From NCBI GenBank assembly GCA_021209875.1, contig JAGYVD010000002.1:186001-250000 (forward strand): a stretch of DNA of 64,000 nucleotides. The letters run 5' to 3'. Shown in pieces: positions 1 through 13,151 of the stretch (positions within the stretch are counted from its first letter, which is position 1; each line of letters begins with the position of its first letter). The notes below the pieces were generated by a model. That model had not been told where the DNA came from, searched no databases, and saw nothing but the letters and a program-made list of their open reading frames with translations. This stretch comes from Rosellinia necatrix. Lineage: Eukaryota; Ascomycota; Sordariomycetes; Xylariales; Xylariaceae. A program made the position numbers and the translations under genes.

Positions 1-979
1 ACGTTCAGCGTTCGCTATATCTTGGTATCGTAACATGCACGCAATATGGTTCTGTAGTGTATGCATATCACTCAGCATGGTTGACCCTAGATCCAGATCA
101 TGTGCTAACGAAAAGACGGACTTACATGCATACGTACCTATTATTATCGAGCGACAGTCTACATATAATATTATTATAAGTACCTACCTAGGTAGGTAGG
201 GTTAGGTGTCCAAGTAGGCTACTAAATATCTGCGGGTACGCGTGATACTAGGCGTGATACTAGAGCGATATCGTATGAGAAACATCTCCTTCCACTTCGA
301 GTTATCCTTTCGTCGCGGTTGCAGTTTGCGGTTGCGGTTGCGGCCATTCTCGAAAAGGCCAGCAGGTAGCGGTAACGGTGTGTAAATGAAAACAAGGAGA
401 GGGACGCCAAGGGGTCGGGTCGGCATGTCCCGAAAGTCGGGTCGTTTCAAACATCAAGGGTCATGTTTGCTGAAACAGAGGGGCGTGTTGGTGTTGGAGA
501 GAGTTAGGTCGGCAACCTTGTTCCCACTCTAGCGCAGATATCCGTGAAACTACCTACCTACCAACGGGTATTAGTACACTACGTAGGTAGGTACCTAGGT
601 AGGTATGTATGCAAGTAATTAGTGTAATGAGGTAGTTAGGTACTTTTGGACGAGTTTTTAACTAGTAGGTAGGTACCTACTTCTAATCGGTACGTGGGGC
701 AAACTAGTAGGCACCTAAGTAAGTGTGGCTGATAATTTGTAGAAAGTTGGGGGATGCCCGCCTTTAGCTAGGCATCTGATGGTGGCTTGTGAATCGTGTA
801 GGGTACCTAGGTAGGTAGTTATGTGGCTTGCCGACAATTGCGCCCAGGCTAGGATGAGATTAGCCCTAGATTAGCCGGGTCCCTCCCCACCACAGAGGTT
901 AGCTGGAACTTATCACACTCCGCAAGCCTTCGACAACCGCCGAATCGGACACCACATCCTCTGCATCAACGCCGTCAAG
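1..979. other. Intergenic, upstream of RPL28
   Basis: No coding region is supported here. The stretch carries several blocks of the tetranucleotide ACCT/AGGT (about 183-204, 550-562, 581-604, 666-680 and 803-818), some as inverted repeats able to form hairpins. The last hundred bases before 980 should hold the RPL28 promoter and 5' leader, but I see no distinct TATA box or other named element. Confidence 0.6.
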
Positions 980-1613
980 ATGCCGACCCGACTCAGCAAG
1001 ACACGCAAGCACCGTGGCCACGTCAGTGCCGGCCATGGCCGCGTCGGCAAGCACAGGAAGCACCCCGGTGGTCGTGGTATGGCTGGTGGTCAGGTAAGAG
1101 AATACCCAGGTAGAATCTCCATCGAGATGAACATTCGGCCATTGGTCGCTTCTCGAATCTTGGGCCGGCTCGATTGTTGGTCCTTGGGCTGAATTGACTC
1201 TCCATACAGCACCACCACCGCACGAACATCGATAAATACCATCCGGGTTACTTCGGAAAGGTTGGTATGCGCCACTTTCACCTGCAACGAACCCACCAAT
1301 GGAACCCCATAATCAACCTCGACAAGGTAAACACACCCCTCGGTCTATCGCCGTAGCCGCCGGCTCGCTGCTCGGGCTAATCCAACGAGTATAGCTCACC
1401 TCGCTGCTGCCTGAGGACGTGCGCGAGAAATATGTCTCCGGCCAGGCAAAAGACACAGCCCCCGTTATCGACCTGCTGAACCTTGGTTACTCCAAGTTGC
1501 TGGGCAAGGGGCGCCTGCCCGCATTCCCGTTTGTCGTCCGTGCGAGATACGTCAGCAAGCTAGCGGAGCGCAAGATCACAGAGGCCGGTGGTGTCATCGA
1601 GCTGGTAGCATGA
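980..1613 (+). CDS. RPL28: 60S ribosomal protein L28 (uL15 family)
   Basis: Structural protein of the large cytosolic ribosomal subunit, uL15 family (yeast Rpl28, mammalian RPL27A). Three exons are inferred at 980-1093, 1210-1326 and 1395-1613, with both introns in phase 0 and GT-AG ends (GTAAGA and GTAAAC donors). The product is 149 residues, the same length as yeast Rpl28. It begins [20 protein letters not shown], the basic N-terminus typical of the family. The second exon starts [17 protein letters not shown], and the third ends with the conserved AGGVIEL tail. The first intron separates the family-typical GGRGMAGGQ from HHHR. The gene appears intact, and expression should be constitutive and high as for ribosomal proteins generally. 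I am very confident of identity and exon limits. Confidence 0.97.
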
Positions 1614-4600
1614 GGTTTCAGGGAAACGAAATGGGATTAGGAAATTCGGACTCGGGTCATCAGGCATTTGACGGTGTTCAGGACGGTTAGGTTGGCTACA
1701 AAAAGGCCCAATTAGGACGATAGATCCTAAAATTACCAATTCAGCATGATCTACATCTACGCCCCTTTTCCCTGTGGGATATGTTAAAAATAGGACGCAA
1801 ACCGACTGTCACGGAACGGCTCCAGAGCACTCGTCGCCGACGGTCCTCTCATGCTAACTAAATGGGCCACAGGACATGACATTGCGCCACTGTGTATGCA
1901 AACCGGAATAGCAGTCACGAGTATGTACGTGCGCTACACAGTATCGCGGCATGTATTTGCGTAAGCAAAGCTCCCTACGGCGCCCAATATTATGTACATG
2001 GAAAATAATGCAGGTTTTCCGATACGGAGCTATGTTGAGATTGCTAGCTGATCCATCACCCATAGCTTGTCGAGAGTGAAGCTGCTAAGCGCACACCACA
2101 TCCGAGTCATTCATGTCGCATGCCAAGTATGTTTTCGGTGAGAGCTCGTGGTATAATCAAACATTTGCCTGGAGAATACCTATGTAAAACAAGAGCTGTC
2201 ATCTTCTTCGTTTCCATCGACTCGGATATGGTTTTTGAGTAGCTCCCCTAGCATGGTTTTGAGACGTGGTATTCGGCAATACTTTGCTTTTATCATGCGG
2301 ATACCTTCAACCTCATGAGGACCGCAACTTCCACCAACAGCTTTGGAGACCATATCTTAGGCGATATCCCCGGTAAGAGAAGAAGCGAACGGATTTTCTC
2401 GGATGTCGATCGATTTTAGGAGAGTATCGACCAACCCCCACAGATGGTGGCTGTGACATATATTTTACACGTCTTTCTCGTTTTACATGACCAGCTATCG
2501 TTACCGTTCCACCATGGAGAACACTCGTTGCGTAACGGAACGCTCAAGCAATCACTAGCAATTTACCGACACACCTTTTAGATCCTTCCGGTCCCCGACT
2601 AGTTACAGAGGCCTCAAGAGACCAGACTCAAAAGCCCCTAGTTCCATGTGTCTATATATAACCCCATTGAGCCCCACGCAACGCCGAAAGTACACGATGT
2701 ATACTATCGAGGACCGGGTGCATGCGAGTCGTACTGTAACCCATCATCAGACAAACACTAGTGGTACAGTTTCAACTTGCGATGAGGTCTAGATGACCAG
2801 ACGAAGGAAATGCCACTAAGCGGGAGGAGCTGATACTAATATGCCGTAGAACGTTGCACATGTATGTGTGTTGTCTTCTTCAGAGCTGCTGTATCTCCCT
2901 AGTCACAAACTAAACGAAACCTGACCATACCAGAGAGTTCCCAAATGATTAGGCGTTTGGCAACTCAGCCCACTCAATGTCAATATATATATTTTTTAGA
3001 GCGGGCACGGCTTCCACCGTCTGGTATGCGCGTATGTTTGTGTCAAGTCGTATAAGCCGTAGACTAGTAGCGGCTGGAACTTGATATATTTCGGGCCTAC
3101 GGCTCTATCGTTTAGCACGCTGTACGTCGTGGTTCGTAAGTATATGTAGGCCTGAGAGAGTGAGGGAGGAGGTAGATACATGAGGTACGAGAGGTACATG
3201 TAATAATGTATTGAATATAGAACTGGTGATGCTACATTGCATCAACGTACCTACAGCATGTACATGGCTTAGTGAGGTGGTCTGCTGCCGTCCCACATCT
3301 CTGTATGTATAACGTTATTCGGCGAGGGTTATATAGGTACCTGCGGGACCAATCGATCGAGTATCGTGAAATATGCGATCGTTGCGGGGAATACAGCGGT
3401 AAGTAGCAAATACTTTTAGGGTCCCGGGCCTTAGTAGGTATGGTACTTGAGGCTTGGCGCAAGCAAACTATCGACTAGGAGTATCATGATGTATCTGGGG
3501 TAGCTGGCATCTCGACTGTACCCATCTGACTATTCCAATGTTGTGAGATGGTACTTTGGGCAGGTATTTAGTAGCTGTCAAGTTTATTTTATGGAGTAGG
3601 AGACGTTGGATTAGTCTTTGTTGTATGTATACCTTGAAGCTTGTGTAGGTAGGTAGGTATTAAGTATTTAGAAGTTAGTTATAGAATCGGGCAAGCCTAC
3701 CTAGGTATTGATTATACACGTAGTATTTTTGAACATGGCATCATATATTTTATTTCTACCAAATTTATATATACTTTTTGCCTTGGGGAAACATGTCCCT
3801 GTTATTCCTTACTATTGTTCCGCGCTATCGTTGAGGTACCTGCTAGGTAGGTAAATTAACAGTTTCAGAGAGATGTTAGGTAGGCAACTCTTAACTATTA
3901 CTATAATCATAATAAATAGCCAGGTTAGTTGAGAGGGAAACAACACGGTGCCTGGTTTCTTGAAGGGGGCTAGGGCCGATGTTTATCGGTGACGATATAT
4001 ATAAAAGTAGCAACCCCTGTGATTGTATCAAATAGGTACCAGGAAAGGGCTCTCTCACATGCACTACAAATTGCTCAGTCGGCGGCATGCGCAATACCCA
4101 CATAGACAGGTATCATTAATTCAGTTTGCGTGGGCGAAATATTTACACATTGCCAATAAGACGGCATCTGTCTTTATACAAGTAATTTAAGCAGGTATAT
4201 ATGTAAGATATGTAGAAGGTTAAAAATAATTTAGCGGTATTTTCTGTGATGCTGGTTTACCTTAGTTGATTGCCGGGTTGGCGCTGCCGTACGTCAAGTT
4301 GTCCGCCTCCGGGATTGGGTGGTGGACCGGGGCTGTGCTGCAATGGTGCTGCATCAGCGAGCCACTCACAGGCACCCAATCGACCGAAGCGTCCAGGATT
4401 TAGAGGTACTTCTTCGAAGGTTGCCGCCACGTACCTCCCACCTCTCTTCCGCATCCTCTTCTCCTCCTCTACATACCTATTCCCACTCGCCTTCCATCTG
4501 GGAAACAAAGGATACTGAATACCTACGCAACGGTCGCGCAACGCATATTGAAGGCGCACACTCAGGCGCTTGCTTCTATTAGTATCACGTACGACCTAGC

Positions 4601-5719
4601 ACCTGGGGTACCAAGCACCGGGTCTTTCTACCTACCCAAGTTGCATTAGAAGACAATCTGGGATCCATAACGCAAGCATCAAGGCTACCAGGTACATCGC
4701 ATTTTTGTCTTTGGTCTTCGGTTCTTTCTGCATCAAACGTTGCCAATACCTCCACGCGGCTTGACGCGGGGTGAGGAGGGAGTCCCCTCAGGTAGTGCCG
4801 CCTCTCGTACCACTTCTCGCCTGTTCTGTCTCGTTTTCGTCTTCTTTTCTTCCTCGTTGCCCGGTTCAGACAACCCGCCTGCCCCCGTCCTCGACGCAAT
4901 CCTCGGGGCAACTTAAGCTTCACGCGTGTCCGTCTGGCCGCAAACGCAGTCGAGGAGAGCGATGGGGAAAGGACCACGGGTACCGCTGTATACCTAAGTA
5001 TGTAGTGTGCCTCAATCGTCCCAGCCTATGCAGTTTTTTTGCGTGGTTTGCAGGGTACATCCGCCGACTGCGCATATGGCCTGAGCAATCAACAGTAACC
5101 CCCACACATTTACATACTGCGCTTTCTCTCTCGGGTCATGTTCGCAAACATTCCAGGTGTATCTTTTCCATCCAAGTGGACGTGTAGCATTCCAGCATGA
5201 AGCTCACACAAGCATGGCCTTGGGTATTAGCTTGGCCTGGACGGGACCGATAGCTGCAAAGGTACCTACCCACTCACCTAAGCTACCTCGGCCGCACTTG
5301 GATCGATGGATACAACCCATGGACCCTGGAAGAGGTAGCACGGAACCTCAAGCTTCTCAGGCTTCCTCCGCCGCCCTGTTTAGGCATGGGATAATTAAAT
5401 TCTACCACTTAAGGCGACATATTCTTCAACCGTGGACCTCCTACATTGCTTATGCCTCGATTAATGAATAATCCCCCCGCAAGTGGCCGGTTATATCCAT
5501 GTATCCCACGCCCCTTCCCTTTGATTGTCTACCTAGGTAGGCTAGGTTACCTAGCCTTACCTAAAGCTGCCTAGCCTGGGTACTTTGGGGGTACCTCCTT
5601 AGCCAGAGAGTATGCCAGCCTCCCACCCACATTCTCCGTCGGTTGTGCTGATCGCATTTGAGAGAAAACCGTTGGTTTGTTGGTCTTACATCATTCCATT
5701 CCCCCTTGACCACAATCTG
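1614..5719. other. Long intergenic stretch without a supported gene
   Basis: About 4.1 kb with only short, mutually overlapping open frames and no recognisable domain. It contains AT-rich parts (around 3580-3800 and 4130-4260) and ACCT/AGGT tetranucleotide blocks near 3645, 3700, 3845, 5265 and 5530-5560. A fast-evolving small gene or non-coding RNA cannot be excluded by eye. Confidence 0.5.
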
Positions 5720-7990
5720 CCTCCATAGATGAAAGCGCTTTTTTTTTTCTCTTTCTTTTCCCCAATCACTCGGCTTCGGTATTTCCTTGACGTACCTGGG
5801 TGGTTATTCATGTCGGCGCTGTCTCACGTGGCTGACCAAGCAATTCCGCAGGCATTGTCTCGAAAATCGCGATATACTTTGGCACATCCGTCTACCTATA
5901 CCTAGTACACCACCTACCTAATCCATACGGTATCTGTACTCCCTAGCTCATCTGCAGTACCTTCGTTCTTTTCCCTGGCTCGCAACAGTACAAGTCGCCC
6001 TCGGGTACAGTGCTGTACTCCAGACATCCCCACTAGACCTGGGTGTACCTACGAGTACAGTGGCAGTCGGCGGTACCTACTACCTACCTAGTAGCAGTAG
6101 CAGACACCAGCACGGGTCATAAACCAGCTCGGAACACGAAAGCGTCAAGGCACAACCCAAACGAAACACGACCCAAGCAAGTTCCCTTCTTCCCTCAGTC
6201 CCCACCCCAGCTCTACACTAAGGTAGGTAGTCTTGCGGTCGCCTGCTTTAGCTTTCGCGAGGCGAGAGAGCGAGAGTGACAGGCGGTGAGTGTTTCTCTC
6301 AGGTCACTTTTATCTCCCTATTCGTCCCCTTTCCGGTCGCTCTCTACCCTCTGTCTGACGCGGGCCCACTTCCTTCCTATTTCAATTTTTTTTTTCGCCC
6401 TTCTTTCCCTTCTCCTCTTTGGTCCCCCCCGTTCCCGCCCCATCAGGTTTTTCTCTCACACCCTGCTCCTTCCCCCCTCCCTCCGGTCGCCCACCCCGGC
6501 TGCCTCTGCCCACACAGCCACCTACCTTGATCATTCACTTACTTCGTATCCTCGCCCACCCGTGACCTTGTCTACTTGTCCACTTCGTCTCCCTCTTTTT
6601 TTCTACTCGGGCGCTACCTCGATATACTTTGCATGCACCGCACACGCGCCCGATATACTTTCGCGAAAATCTACCTTTGCATCTACTTTCGCGACCGCCA
6701 GCTTTAGGCTCGTGTCTTACCAATACTTCATAAAATCCCCCCCCCTGGCATCGCTGCTGCGGTCCCATCCACCCAAGTACTGTACTTTGCAACTCCCCTC
6801 GGATTCTCATCCTCTACCTCCTCGTCGTGTACCCGCTCATCTCCCTCTCTGCATTCCGCGGTTCCTCGACCAACACCCACACCAGCAGTACCACGCACGC
6901 AACCCACGCTCAGGCTTTTCGTTCCAACCCAAGTACCAACCAACAGTGTTCGGCATACCCACCTTGTATTGTACCCCGGCTTCTATATCCTACCTATACA
7001 GGCTACAGTGTATGCTGTACCTGCAACCTCACTCACCCACCCGTTCCTGACTGATTCTTGATTTGTGTGGTGTCCGTACCTCTCCGGTGTCTAAGTCTAA
7101 CCATCCTGCTTCAGATACTTGACGAGAGAGCACTATCACTTTAACGCCGTGGGGCATCTGTTGTTGCTGCCCTCGTCTGAAGCGCCTGCTCGGCTCTTGT
7201 TCGGCTGGTTTGTCGACGCGTCGCACTCGGCCGCGATCTCTCCAGGTTGACGCCTTCAACTACTGCGACGTCCCGCCGGCACTTCGTGCTTGTTCTTGCA
7301 CGCGCAACCTCTTCTATCGATCCAGGCCACAAGCCGTCGAGAATCTATCCCGTAAGTCCAATCCACTCTCTATTTGTCCGTATTTGGCGCTCGACAAGTT
7401 TCCTTTTGCTTGTCCTATACTGTGGAGCGCTGCCTGCTATCGTTGTATTGATCGAGTATGACGCGTGGTGACCGCGCGCTGCATGTACCTATCACAACAC
7501 GCTACCTGCCCAACCCAGTGTACCTCCAGTCGCTACCCACTTCACTACTCATCCGCCTGTCGGCCCTTGTATCAGAACATCTATCCAGCACGCTTCGCAC
7601 TGCTTCCCTATACCACTATACCTCGATGCACCACAGTTAGACATGGCCGACCCGTCTTCGTCCCCAACCATGTTCAGTCGTAGAGGGGGGGTTTACCATC
7701 AACATCATCGCTTCCCAACGCTGTTCCGTTCTCACTCACCCTGCCCCGTATACGTTGCTGCGCGCAATGGAATGGCTCAAGAACCTGGGATGATTCTCCT
7801 TTCCCCTGAGCTGCGGCCATTCTCATCAGCCTTTTGCAGCTACATGAGCAGCATATCTACCTTGGATTTCCTGGTTCTCACGTTTCACCGGCTATACGCT
7901 ATACGCTATATTGTATCATGTTTTGCCTCGTCTCATCGTTGATTCACTTAGTTTTGCTGAGCTAACCCTGGTTTGCCCGCCCCCAGAATC
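5720..7990 (+). promoter_or_regulatory. Pyrimidine-rich leader and promoter region of the Myb-like gene
   Basis: Long runs of C and T on the plus strand (for example 5740-5765, 6290-6600 and 7500-7630) are typical of fungal promoters and 5' untranslated regions read in this direction. A consensus donor GTAAGT at 7352 and an acceptor CAG at 7984-7986, four bases before the chosen start codon, suggest a 5' leader intron of about 635 bases. Open frames here, including one of 254 codons from 6286, have the skewed Ser/Pro/Leu composition of CT-rich DNA and are not supported as genes. Confidence 0.4.
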
Positions 7991-9741
7991 ATGCAGCAGT
8001 GGCAGGTAGGCCCTGTGCCGGAGTACCTCTACGGCTCCACACAGCATCCAAACGAAATGCAGTGAGTACCTCTCTATTATTCCCTTAGACCATGTTCAAC
8101 ACCATACCACAACATCTCTCAGCGCCAAGTCCCCAAGGTCGAGCGCAGCACCTGTCGGTTCCCATTACTTCTCCCATTTGGGAAACGGCTCTCCATGTTT
8201 TGCTACGCTTCCCACCCCCCCCTTCTATCCTGGTTTAGATGGGATAGCCTTACACGGACCCATACATACGTGATGACCTACCGAGTACATCTGTGGTTCT
8301 TATATGTACTCTATGGGAAGCTGCTTCGAGTTTGCACAATGAGGTGCCTCCCAGCAGCTTGAATCATTTCTTTGACCCCACTGCTAGGCGATTACGGCTT
8401 GACGATAGCCTCGTCACCTGACGCTGTGGACGATCACTGCGGTCCTTGATGCAGCAAGTGGTGATATCAGGAATACTTTGATGTCTCGCAGCCGATGCAT
8501 GCGAATCGCATCACGTACCACGGCTATATTAACATGCCATTATTCCTTCGTCGCCCTTTTCGAGATCTATAACTAGCTCGTCTTGCTAACCTAATACTAT
8601 GATGCAGCCCGACACATGGATATCAACCTGATATGTCGCGTCGGAACGAGTTTGCTGGTTACGCCACTACAGGCCAGAATCCCGCAGCCCAACCCCATCA
8701 GCAACACGGCCAGCAGCATCATCAGCCCCAGCCCCAGCATGGACAACACCAACCACACCAGCCTCATCAGGCTCACCAGTCGCATGCCCAACATGGCCAA
8801 CATGGGCAGCACCAGCAACCCCAACACCAGCATGGGCAGCACCAATCGCAAACACAGCATCATCAGCAGCACCACGCCACGCCCGTCCCACCGCCGATTA
8901 ACCTGTCTACCCCAGCCGCGGCGCCTGCCCAGCAGCAGTCCACGCCCACGCAGACCCCTGCACAGCCCACTCCCCGTGGACGCAAGAGGCCCGCACCTGG
9001 ACATCAGCAAGCCGCGCAGCAACCCCACCAACCGGCTCACTCGCAGCCGCACGCATCTACCCCAACCCCAGCGCCTGCTACCGTTGCTACGCCCGCTACC
9101 ACAGCTTCGGCCGCTCTGCCCGCCACTCCCGCTGCAGCGCCCACACCTGTCCCTCCTCCGTCGGCCACACAGCAAACCCCAGTCCCCGCGCCGACTCCAA
9201 CATCTGATAGCGCAGACACACCCTCCCAGCCTCCTCCAGTCAAGAAGAGTCGCACAAATACACCTTGGACTCCCGCTGAGGAACTGAGGCTGAAACAGAT
9301 GCGAGACGCCGGAAATAGCTGGGCAGAGATTGCTAAGGTATGTCTAACATGTCGATGTTCCGTGGGGTGAATGAATGCGTTAACTCACTTAACTCTTCCA
9401 GACGTTCCCTACGCGAACGGAAGGTAGTGTGAAGAAGCACTGGTATAAGGTATAGTTAGACTGGCTTGTTCTTGGGCGCCAGGACTTCTTGGCTAATGTA
9501 ATCAGGACATGCATTATGCGGAGTTTGCCGAAGATGAGAGCCAGGCCCTACTGAATGCCATCAAAGATTATGAAAACAACAAGTGGAAGACAATCGGGCA
9601 GAAAGTGGGCAAGCCTGCAAAGGTCAGTACATTTCCACTGCGATTCTATTTGCGTGGGCTAATCCCGTCAAATCATAGGCATGTGAGCAGTATGCGAAAG
9701 AGCACTTCCCAGATCTCTTTGCTGCTCAGAAGGCGCGTTAA
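7991..9741 (+). CDS. Myb-like DNA-binding domain protein
   Basis: Probable nuclear DNA-binding protein of a conserved ascomycete Myb-like family whose targets I do not know. Five exons are inferred: 7991-8061, 8608-9337, 9402-9449, 9506-9622 and 9679-9741, giving 342 residues with consistent phases. Residues about 24-230 are low-complexity, rich in Gln, His, Pro and Ala, and probably disordered. The C-terminus holds two Myb/SANT-like repeats, at about 239-285 (TPWTPAEELRLKQMRDAG, then WAEIAKTFPTRTEGSVKKHW) and 286-335 (EDESQALLNAIKDYENNKW, then IGQKVGKPAKACEQYAKEHF). Conserved Trp residues and helix-turn-helix spacing are visible. Introns interrupt the Myb region three times. The ATG at 7991 was chosen because it follows a likely leader intron and reads in phase across the next splice. 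An upstream start is possible but would need another coding exon. Confidence 0.85.
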
Positions 9742-11538
9742 AATGTGAAAAGAGACCGGGCCCGGTTGCAAGTGTTTTAAGTGGAATTTTTCCAATCTTT
9801 TCCAATCGCCTTTTTGCCTTGATGTCAGATTTGTTACCCTTGGGAAGTTTAATACACACCCATGGATTGCCATTGTAAGGAATTGGGACTCCGGATGTAA
9901 CCCGTCAACTTGGCCACTATATAATTGCAGGTCTTCTACGACTACATCCCTATGCGAATACCCTGCCATCCACATAAACCACTTCAAACCCTACACAGGC
10001 CGAATACACGGGCCAACTCTTGGATCGACTTATCACCGACTTGTATGGCTTACCTTTCGCTATATCATGATCTCGAGCCACTGTACTATTTTTGGAGCAA
10101 TCCTTCGGCCTCTTTGCTATATTTGGCAGGATTCCTTTTTCGGACACCCCACCACAATTCCTATAAAATGTTCATAACTAGCTCTGCTTGCCAGGACAAT
10201 CGAAACGCTGGCTGGACAGGGCTGGTTAACTCTTATCGAGCTTCCGGCCACTGCACAGACCTTCTCGATCTCAATCATGTCTGTTTAAGCGAGGTTATTG
10301 TCAAGTTTGATGCGTTCTAGGCGATTTGAGGCGGATTAGGCATCATGGCCCTTTTTTTCTCACAAAAGTTGTTGTTCTTTGCAATGCATCATACCCATCT
10401 TGTGTTCTAGAGAGATAAGGCCGACTGAAAGGGGAAAATTGTAGAATTACGCTCTATTTTCCTCCACAGTTGACGAATCAGACGGTCTTTTTATTCCACC
10501 TTTGTCATGGTGTCTTTGCAGGAAACCTGGTATTGGAAGGGTGGTGGATGGATGAGGGTATTTGAAGAGGATGGTTGGTGGGGGATTCTGCGTACTTCGG
10601 TTTACTCTTTATTATCGGCGGTGTTTGGTTCTACATAATTATCGGTAGAAAGATAGTCCCACGGCAGATTCAATGTAGCAATCTTTGTTCCATTTAAAAT
10701 GGTATCTTGATTGTCGTGAACAACTTAACTAGTGAGCAGCATCCTACACTGGCCTGGTTAGTAACTAAATTTGAACGCCCACCTAACATTATTTCTTTCC
10801 AGAAGCCTTCTGCCTTCTAAGCTCAAGATGTGAGAGCAGCGAAATGAATGAATCCACATCACCAAAAGCAAGGAACAAAAAAAAAAAGATTACTACCAAC
10901 CAACCCCTCCCACCAACCTTGTTTTCAAACCTACCTACTTATATATATACTTGAGGCCGCATTACTTGCTATCTCCCTGACACACTCGCGCACACGGTAG
11001 GGCACCCATGTGAATTAGTAGGCTTGGCTTTTGTATACAGCCTAGATCTCTCCTCTTACCACTATTATAGCCCCCTAGCTTTAGATTACCTTCTTCCAGA
11101 GACAAAAGAAAGTTGCCTAGCCCCGGCCATGATTTTGCATCCTTTCGTCCATTATGTATCAAGGTTGGGGGTATCCGGCTAGACTCTGTGCGATAGACTC
11201 TACGTTCGAAGTATCTCCTTGGGTATTATGAGGAAACAGGGACAGGAGGTCGGATATGGCCTGCGCACGGCTGAGCCATGGATATGGCGATATCAGCCCA
11301 GAACTTTCGCACCCGAATTGTTTCCCCCTCTATCGTTGATCACAAACCGCTTCATCGCATCGGATAACATCGAAGGGTAGAAATGGTTCGCCCCCCGGGG
11401 TTTCTGAAGCGGTTTTCGTGCACCCAGAACGGGTCCGAGTTGTCGCTCCCGATGGAGATACTACCCGGGAGAGTCCGGGATGGCCCCGCGCCAGTTTTGC
11501 GTCCGGAGCACCGTGACGTCCGCCCCGCAGACCGGAAC
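9742..11538. other. Intergenic between Myb-like and Nudix-like genes
   Basis: No supported gene. The first few hundred bases are probably the 3' untranslated region of the Myb-like gene. An open frame of 131 codons (9925-10320) on the plus strand has no recognisable domain and begins inside that likely region, so I do not call it. Around 10900-10960 there is a short A-rich stretch and a TATATATA block. Confidence 0.5.
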
Positions 11539-11692
11539 GGAAACGAGAAGATGAGAGAAAACGGGAAGGGGAAGGGAAAGGGGAATGAAACTAAGAATGA
11601 AAACAGAGAAGAAAATGGGAATGGAAACAAGAATGAGAATGGAAACGGGAATAGGAAAGGAAATGAGAATGGAAACAGGAATAGGGGGAGCG
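11539..11692 (+). repeat. Polypurine tract of degenerate hexanucleotide units
   Basis: About 150 bases almost free of pyrimidines on the plus strand, built from drifting units such as GGGAAT, GAAAAC and GGAAAC. Read in the frame of the downstream Nudix-like gene it gives a Gly/Asn/Lys/Glu-rich stretch with alternating GN and EN pairs. Such tracts can form triplex or other non-B DNA. It may be the promoter or leader of that gene rather than coding sequence. Confidence 0.8.
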
Positions 11693-11718
11693 GTCCCCGC
11701 GGCCGTCGGCCGTGCACG

Positions 11719-13120
11719 ATGAAATCGGCGCTACTGCCGTCTCAGAAGGCCATCATCGCCATGTCTCGGGCGCAGTACTTCGCGCACCTGTCCTCTTCTG
11801 CCGACACGAACGGTCGACAACATGTGTCGTCGTCATCCGGCACCGGCCACACGAACGGAGATACGGCCGCGAGCGAGATTTCCAATGGCCCAAGGCCGGC
11901 ACCAGCACCGGCGGACAGACTTTCAGTGGGCGTCTGCATCTTCCGCCTCCACGGGAAGACGCTGGAGCCTGCGGTGCTACTCCTGCGGTGCTCGCCGCGG
12001 TGGCGGCGGCAGCGGCAACGGCAGCAGACCGCCTTCGCGCTGTCCGACGGGGAGGGCCTCCAGGGGGAAGGGGAGGGAGAGGAAGGCGACTGGGAGCTCC
12101 CCGGCGGCCTCGTAGGGGAGGACGACTTCTCCATCTCGACGGCCATCGACCGGCTCGTACGGGAAAAGACGGGGCTCAAGGTCACCAAGATCATGGGGAT
12201 GCTGTCGGAGGTGCGCTGGGAGGAAGAGCTAAAGGTGTTGCTGTGGGACGACGATAGCGACGGGGACGACGACATCACCGATCGCCTAGAGGACGGCGGC
12301 GGGTATATGTCGGTGTCGGCGACGCACGACGGCAGCGGAGATGCGACCGACAGTGGCGGGAACTGGGTCCATGCGCAGGTCGGCAGTCGGATCGCCTCGG
12401 GCGTCGTCGACGCCGGCTGGACTACCACCGCCAGGGGCATCGCGCCCACGGCGAGTGGTAGCGCCCAAAGCGGGGGCAACGTCGAGGGCGGCGGCAGCGG
12501 CAGAGACGACGACAATGCCAGCCGCAGCAGTAGCGACGGCGGGATCCTCTCGCCCTTCAGCTCCCACGAGCTCGAGATCCTCGGCGTACGGCCGCCGGCG
12601 GACGACTCGTCGTCGTTCCGGACCATGTCGCTCACGCGGCGGCGGCTGGACATCGGGTCCGTGTACACGGTGCAATCGCTGCGAGACCTCGAAGATTACC
12701 CTCACGGCGACTATGAGAACGGGAATAGTGACCACAATAACAATAATAACAGCTACGACCATGCGCCCGGGGACAACGTCAACAACAGCTACGACTACAA
12801 GAGCGAAAGCAGTAACTACGGGCGCAACCATGAATTCAACAACAACAATAAGCCGCCCAGTGACAACAATCACAACCATGGCCATAACAACAAGCACGAG
12901 AGCGGCTGCGGATACTACGGGGACGTCAGCGGCAACAGCGACGACACGGACGCGTACACGACGACCACGAGCGACGACCACGACCCGTCGCTGGAGCCAG
13001 CGCCACTCTCTCGCTACCAGCGCGCGGGACCGCGCTCCGCCGGCTACAGACGGCATCCTCGACGACGCTCCCTGTGTCGCTGACATCGCCGACGGGAACG
13101 TCGTGCGGCGGCGGAGGTGG

Positions 13121-13151
<31 letters not shown>

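Noticed and set aside
6286..7050. Open frame of 254 codons upstream of the Myb-like gene
   Set aside because: Composition is that of CT-rich DNA (Ser, Pro, Leu, Thr), there is no domain, and it overlaps other equally open frames in the likely leader region.
8597..9287. Long frames overlapping the Myb-like exon on both strands
   Set aside because: They are shadows of the CAG/CCA-rich low-complexity exon; only the chosen frame continues through four splices into two Myb repeats.
9925..10320. Open frame of 131 codons after the Myb-like gene
   Set aside because: No recognisable domain, starts inside the probable 3' untranslated region, and shows no splice-compatible extension.
11742..12668. 308-codon minus-strand frame over the Nudix-like gene
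   Set aside because: Mirror of a G+C-rich coding exon; translation is Ser/Pro/Arg-rich with no family features.
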